Assembly (NCBI GenBank): GCA_036384915.1
Contig: DASVLJ010000026.1
Location: forward strand, 1 to 64,000
Reading direction: 5' to 3'
From: PKWO01 sp036384915
GTDB lineage: Bacteria > Pseudomonadota > Gammaproteobacteria > Burkholderiales > Burkholderiaceae_D
Length of the DNA: 64,000 nucleotides
The position numbers were made by a program, and so were the translations under genes. Positions 63,301-64,000 of this stretch are shown piece after piece. Within the stretch, counting starts at the first letter, position 1; each line of letters starts with the position of its first letter. Under the pieces are notes generated by a model. That model saw nothing but the letters and a program-made list of their open reading frames with translations, did not search any database and had not been told where the DNA came from.

Positions 63301-64000
63301 ACCTTGTGCTGCAGGCCCGCACTGCCGACCCGGAAGGCCGCGCCGTTGCCGCCAATGCCGACATCTGGATCGCGGGCAGCGAAACCTGGTGGTTCAACGT
63401 CAACGACAACGACCGCATCGATCTGCTGCCGGAAAAGAAACGCTATGAACCCGGCGAAGATGCGGTATTCCAGGTGCGCATGCCCTTCCGCAGCGCCACG
63501 GCCCTGATCGCAGTCGAGCGCGAAGGCATCATCGACACTTATGTGCGCCCGCTCGACGCTGCCAAACCGAGCTTCACGATTCCCGTCAAGCCCGGCTGCG
63601 CGCCGAATGTCTACGTTTCGGTGCTGGTGGTCCGCGGCCGCGTCGCGGGCGTGCAGCCGACGGCCCTGGTCGACCTCGGCAAGCCCGCCTACAAGCTCGG
63701 CATCGCCAAGCTGCAGGTCGGCTGGCAGGCGCATGAATTGAACGTCAAGGTCGACACGGACAAGCAGGTCTACAAGGTGCGCGACAAGGCCAGGGTGCAC
63801 GTCGCCGTAGAGCGCGCCAACGGCGAAAAGCTACCCGCCGGCACAGAAATCGCCGTCGCCGCGGTCGACGCCGGCTTGCTGGAATTGATGCCCAACTCGA
63901 GCTGGAACCTGCTCGACGCCATGATGCAGGAACGCCCGCTGCAAGTGGAAACCGCGACGGCGCAAATGCAAGTAATAGGCAAGCGCCATTTCGGCCGCAA
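60393..64000 (+). CDS. Bacterial alpha-2-macroglobulin (YfaS/YfhM type), C-terminus beyond right edge
   Basis: The ATG at 60393 (GGAG box) opens a frame without a stop to the window end, 1,202 codons. A signal peptide (A-M-T-L-A-W-A-G-A-S-L-A, cut near 24) is followed by macroglobulin-like beta domains and ends in M-Q-E-R-P-L-Q-V-E-T-A-T-A-Q-M-Q-V. The thioester motif of typical members lies beyond the edge, so its presence cannot be judged. It is a periplasmic or anchored broad protease trap. A 1,218-codon frame on the opposite strand (60144-63800) is a shadow. Confidence 0.93.
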   Translation, partial: MKEWLATATAMAMTLAWAGASLAQETSVESFSPEGNVKGVRQVTARFTAQMVPFGDLRLSDPFTIDCPETGTGRWIDGKNWSYDFERDLPAGVACDFSLKPDLKDLQGAGVGGNRHFRFSTGGPSVVQSEPREGKWLDENQYFLLALDAMPERESVLQNVYCTAAGINEKIGVNLIEGKEREALLEAQSTFADNYLDVFYQARGAHWRTMVKLKSHRYDGQPIIALRCKRSLPAGAEVHLVWGKDVKSASGISNAQDQVLAYSVRPAFEAKFSCQRINAKSGCLPITPMYLNFSAPVKRQAVKGIALAGSDGKNYPLSFDEGEAKSDTVQGVLFKGPFPEKSEFKLSLPAAMRDDSGRALQNQRRFPLAVKTDEQPPMIKFPARFGIVEAHGDRMLPVTVRNIEPALAGAMADTQGGMLRVTGDKEDEAIIAWLKRLADNGSWNVHEMWASEMEHSIFSANEAKPFSMPKPLAKEEFEVVGIPLEKNGFYVVELQSPKLGKIISSTGSTAYVQAAALMTNMAAHFEHGAESSLVWVTTLDHGKPVADATVTVRNCAGTALWQGKTDASGIAHIAQPLNGIRCGYRDSLFVSARTKDDMTFTLSDWQGGIETWRFNLPTERFDADNVMATTVFDRTLFRAGETVHMKHLLRRHAQDGIHFAGRNMTTDKLIITHEGSQQHYELPLAWDGNATAQSTWQIPPDAKQGNYTLMIGNYQAGSFRVEAFRVPTMKALLQGPKDAAVQPQQVDFDIQLNYLAGGGAADAPVKLRTVVQDKAVFFPGYEGYTFSNGEVKVGRSTDTPTLDEDDASWSDEQNGQKDNGTAATQALQLDHHGAARAVVDKLPKVTAPRDLLAELEFADANGETSTVATRVPLLPSAYQIGIKPDGWAVSKEAFKFQVVVLGTAGQPVANAEVKTEFFRRTNYSHRHRLLGGFYAYENVNEVKRLGEGCSGKTDAHGLLFCATRAPASGNLVLQARTADPEGRAVAANADIWIAGSETWWFNVNDNDRIDLLPEKKRYEPGEDAVFQVRMPFRSATALIAVEREGIIDTYVRPLDAAKPSFTIPVKPGCAPNVYVSVLVVRGRVAGVQPTALVDLGKPAYKLGIAKLQVGWQAHELNVKVDTDKQVYKVRDKARVHVAVERANGEKLPAGTEIAVAAVDAGLLELMPNSSWNLLDAMMQERPLQVETATAQMQVIGKRHFGR

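Noticed and set aside
60144..63800. 1,218-codon open frame on the minus strand
   Set aside because: It lies antisense to the alpha-2-macroglobulin gene, has no domain logic and overlaps the true dehydrogenase gene at one end. High-GC coding DNA gives such shadows.

Overview
The window looks like chromosomal DNA of a GC-rich betaproteobacterium. The family is most likely Oxalobacteraceae (Janthinobacterium/Massilia/Herbaspirillum type). This is inferred from the gene set (CysB, LutAB, PHA phasin, chitinase, MtfA, LapA/LapB/LapC-like adhesin system) and from protein flavour; no database search was possible. About 49 protein genes are supported. No rRNA, tRNA, CRISPR array or insertion-sequence transposase was recognised.

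Region 1 (1-14.5 kb, all minus strand) is a giant-adhesin locus. It holds a type I secretion ABC transporter (LapB-like), a membrane fusion protein (LapC-like), a LuxR-type regulator with a degenerate receiver, an exported beta-propeller protein, and the first 2,724 codons of a giant LapA-type adhesin that runs off the left edge. The adhesin carries an N-terminal retention module with a TAAG LapG-type cleavage site, seven Ig-like repeats and at least fourteen ~125-residue repeats. Each of the latter holds an EF-hand-like D-x-N-x-D-G loop.

Region 2 (14.6-20.8 kb) is central metabolism: an FAD-dependent oxidoreductase, gap, a GNAT acetyltransferase, tkt and rsmE. Region 3 (20.8-24 kb) looks less GC-rich than its surroundings and is probably acquired. 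It holds a small D-x-D-G-D-N-D-G-S protein behind a sigma-54-like promoter, a ferritin-like metal hydrolase homologue, a YceI-like lipoprotein and an apparently N-terminally truncated LolA-like protein.

Region 4 (24-33.2 kb, plus strand) is housekeeping: yjdM, mtfA, ribF-ileS-lspA-coaBC-yidD-like-dut and a PDZ lipoprotein whose M48 zinc motif is destroyed. Region 5 (33.3-37.3 kb) has a TonB-dependent receptor convergent with a pnuC-nadR pair, a probable NAD-precursor salvage unit. Region 6 (37.3-44.8 kb) has cysB, a small hydrolase, dgkA, lutB, lutA, a CNT nucleoside transporter, a divergent IclR regulator and a toxin-antitoxin-like pair with a DUF6036-type nucleotidyltransferase.

Region 7 (45-64 kb) is mixed: PBP7, a nitroreductase/thioesterase/EamA operon, a PHA phasin with a clear sigma-70 promoter, a DUF349 protein, an EI24 protein, a two-linker GH18 chitinase lipoprotein, a family-3 solute-binding protein, two overlapping FKBP isomerases, a wax-ester synthase divergent from an acyl-CoA-binding protein, a PHA-granule family protein, a 2-hydroxyacid dehydrogenase and an alpha-2-macroglobulin that runs off the right edge. 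Four copies of one palindromic intergenic repeat family (ends GTAGGGTGG / CCACCCTAC) are scattered through the window.
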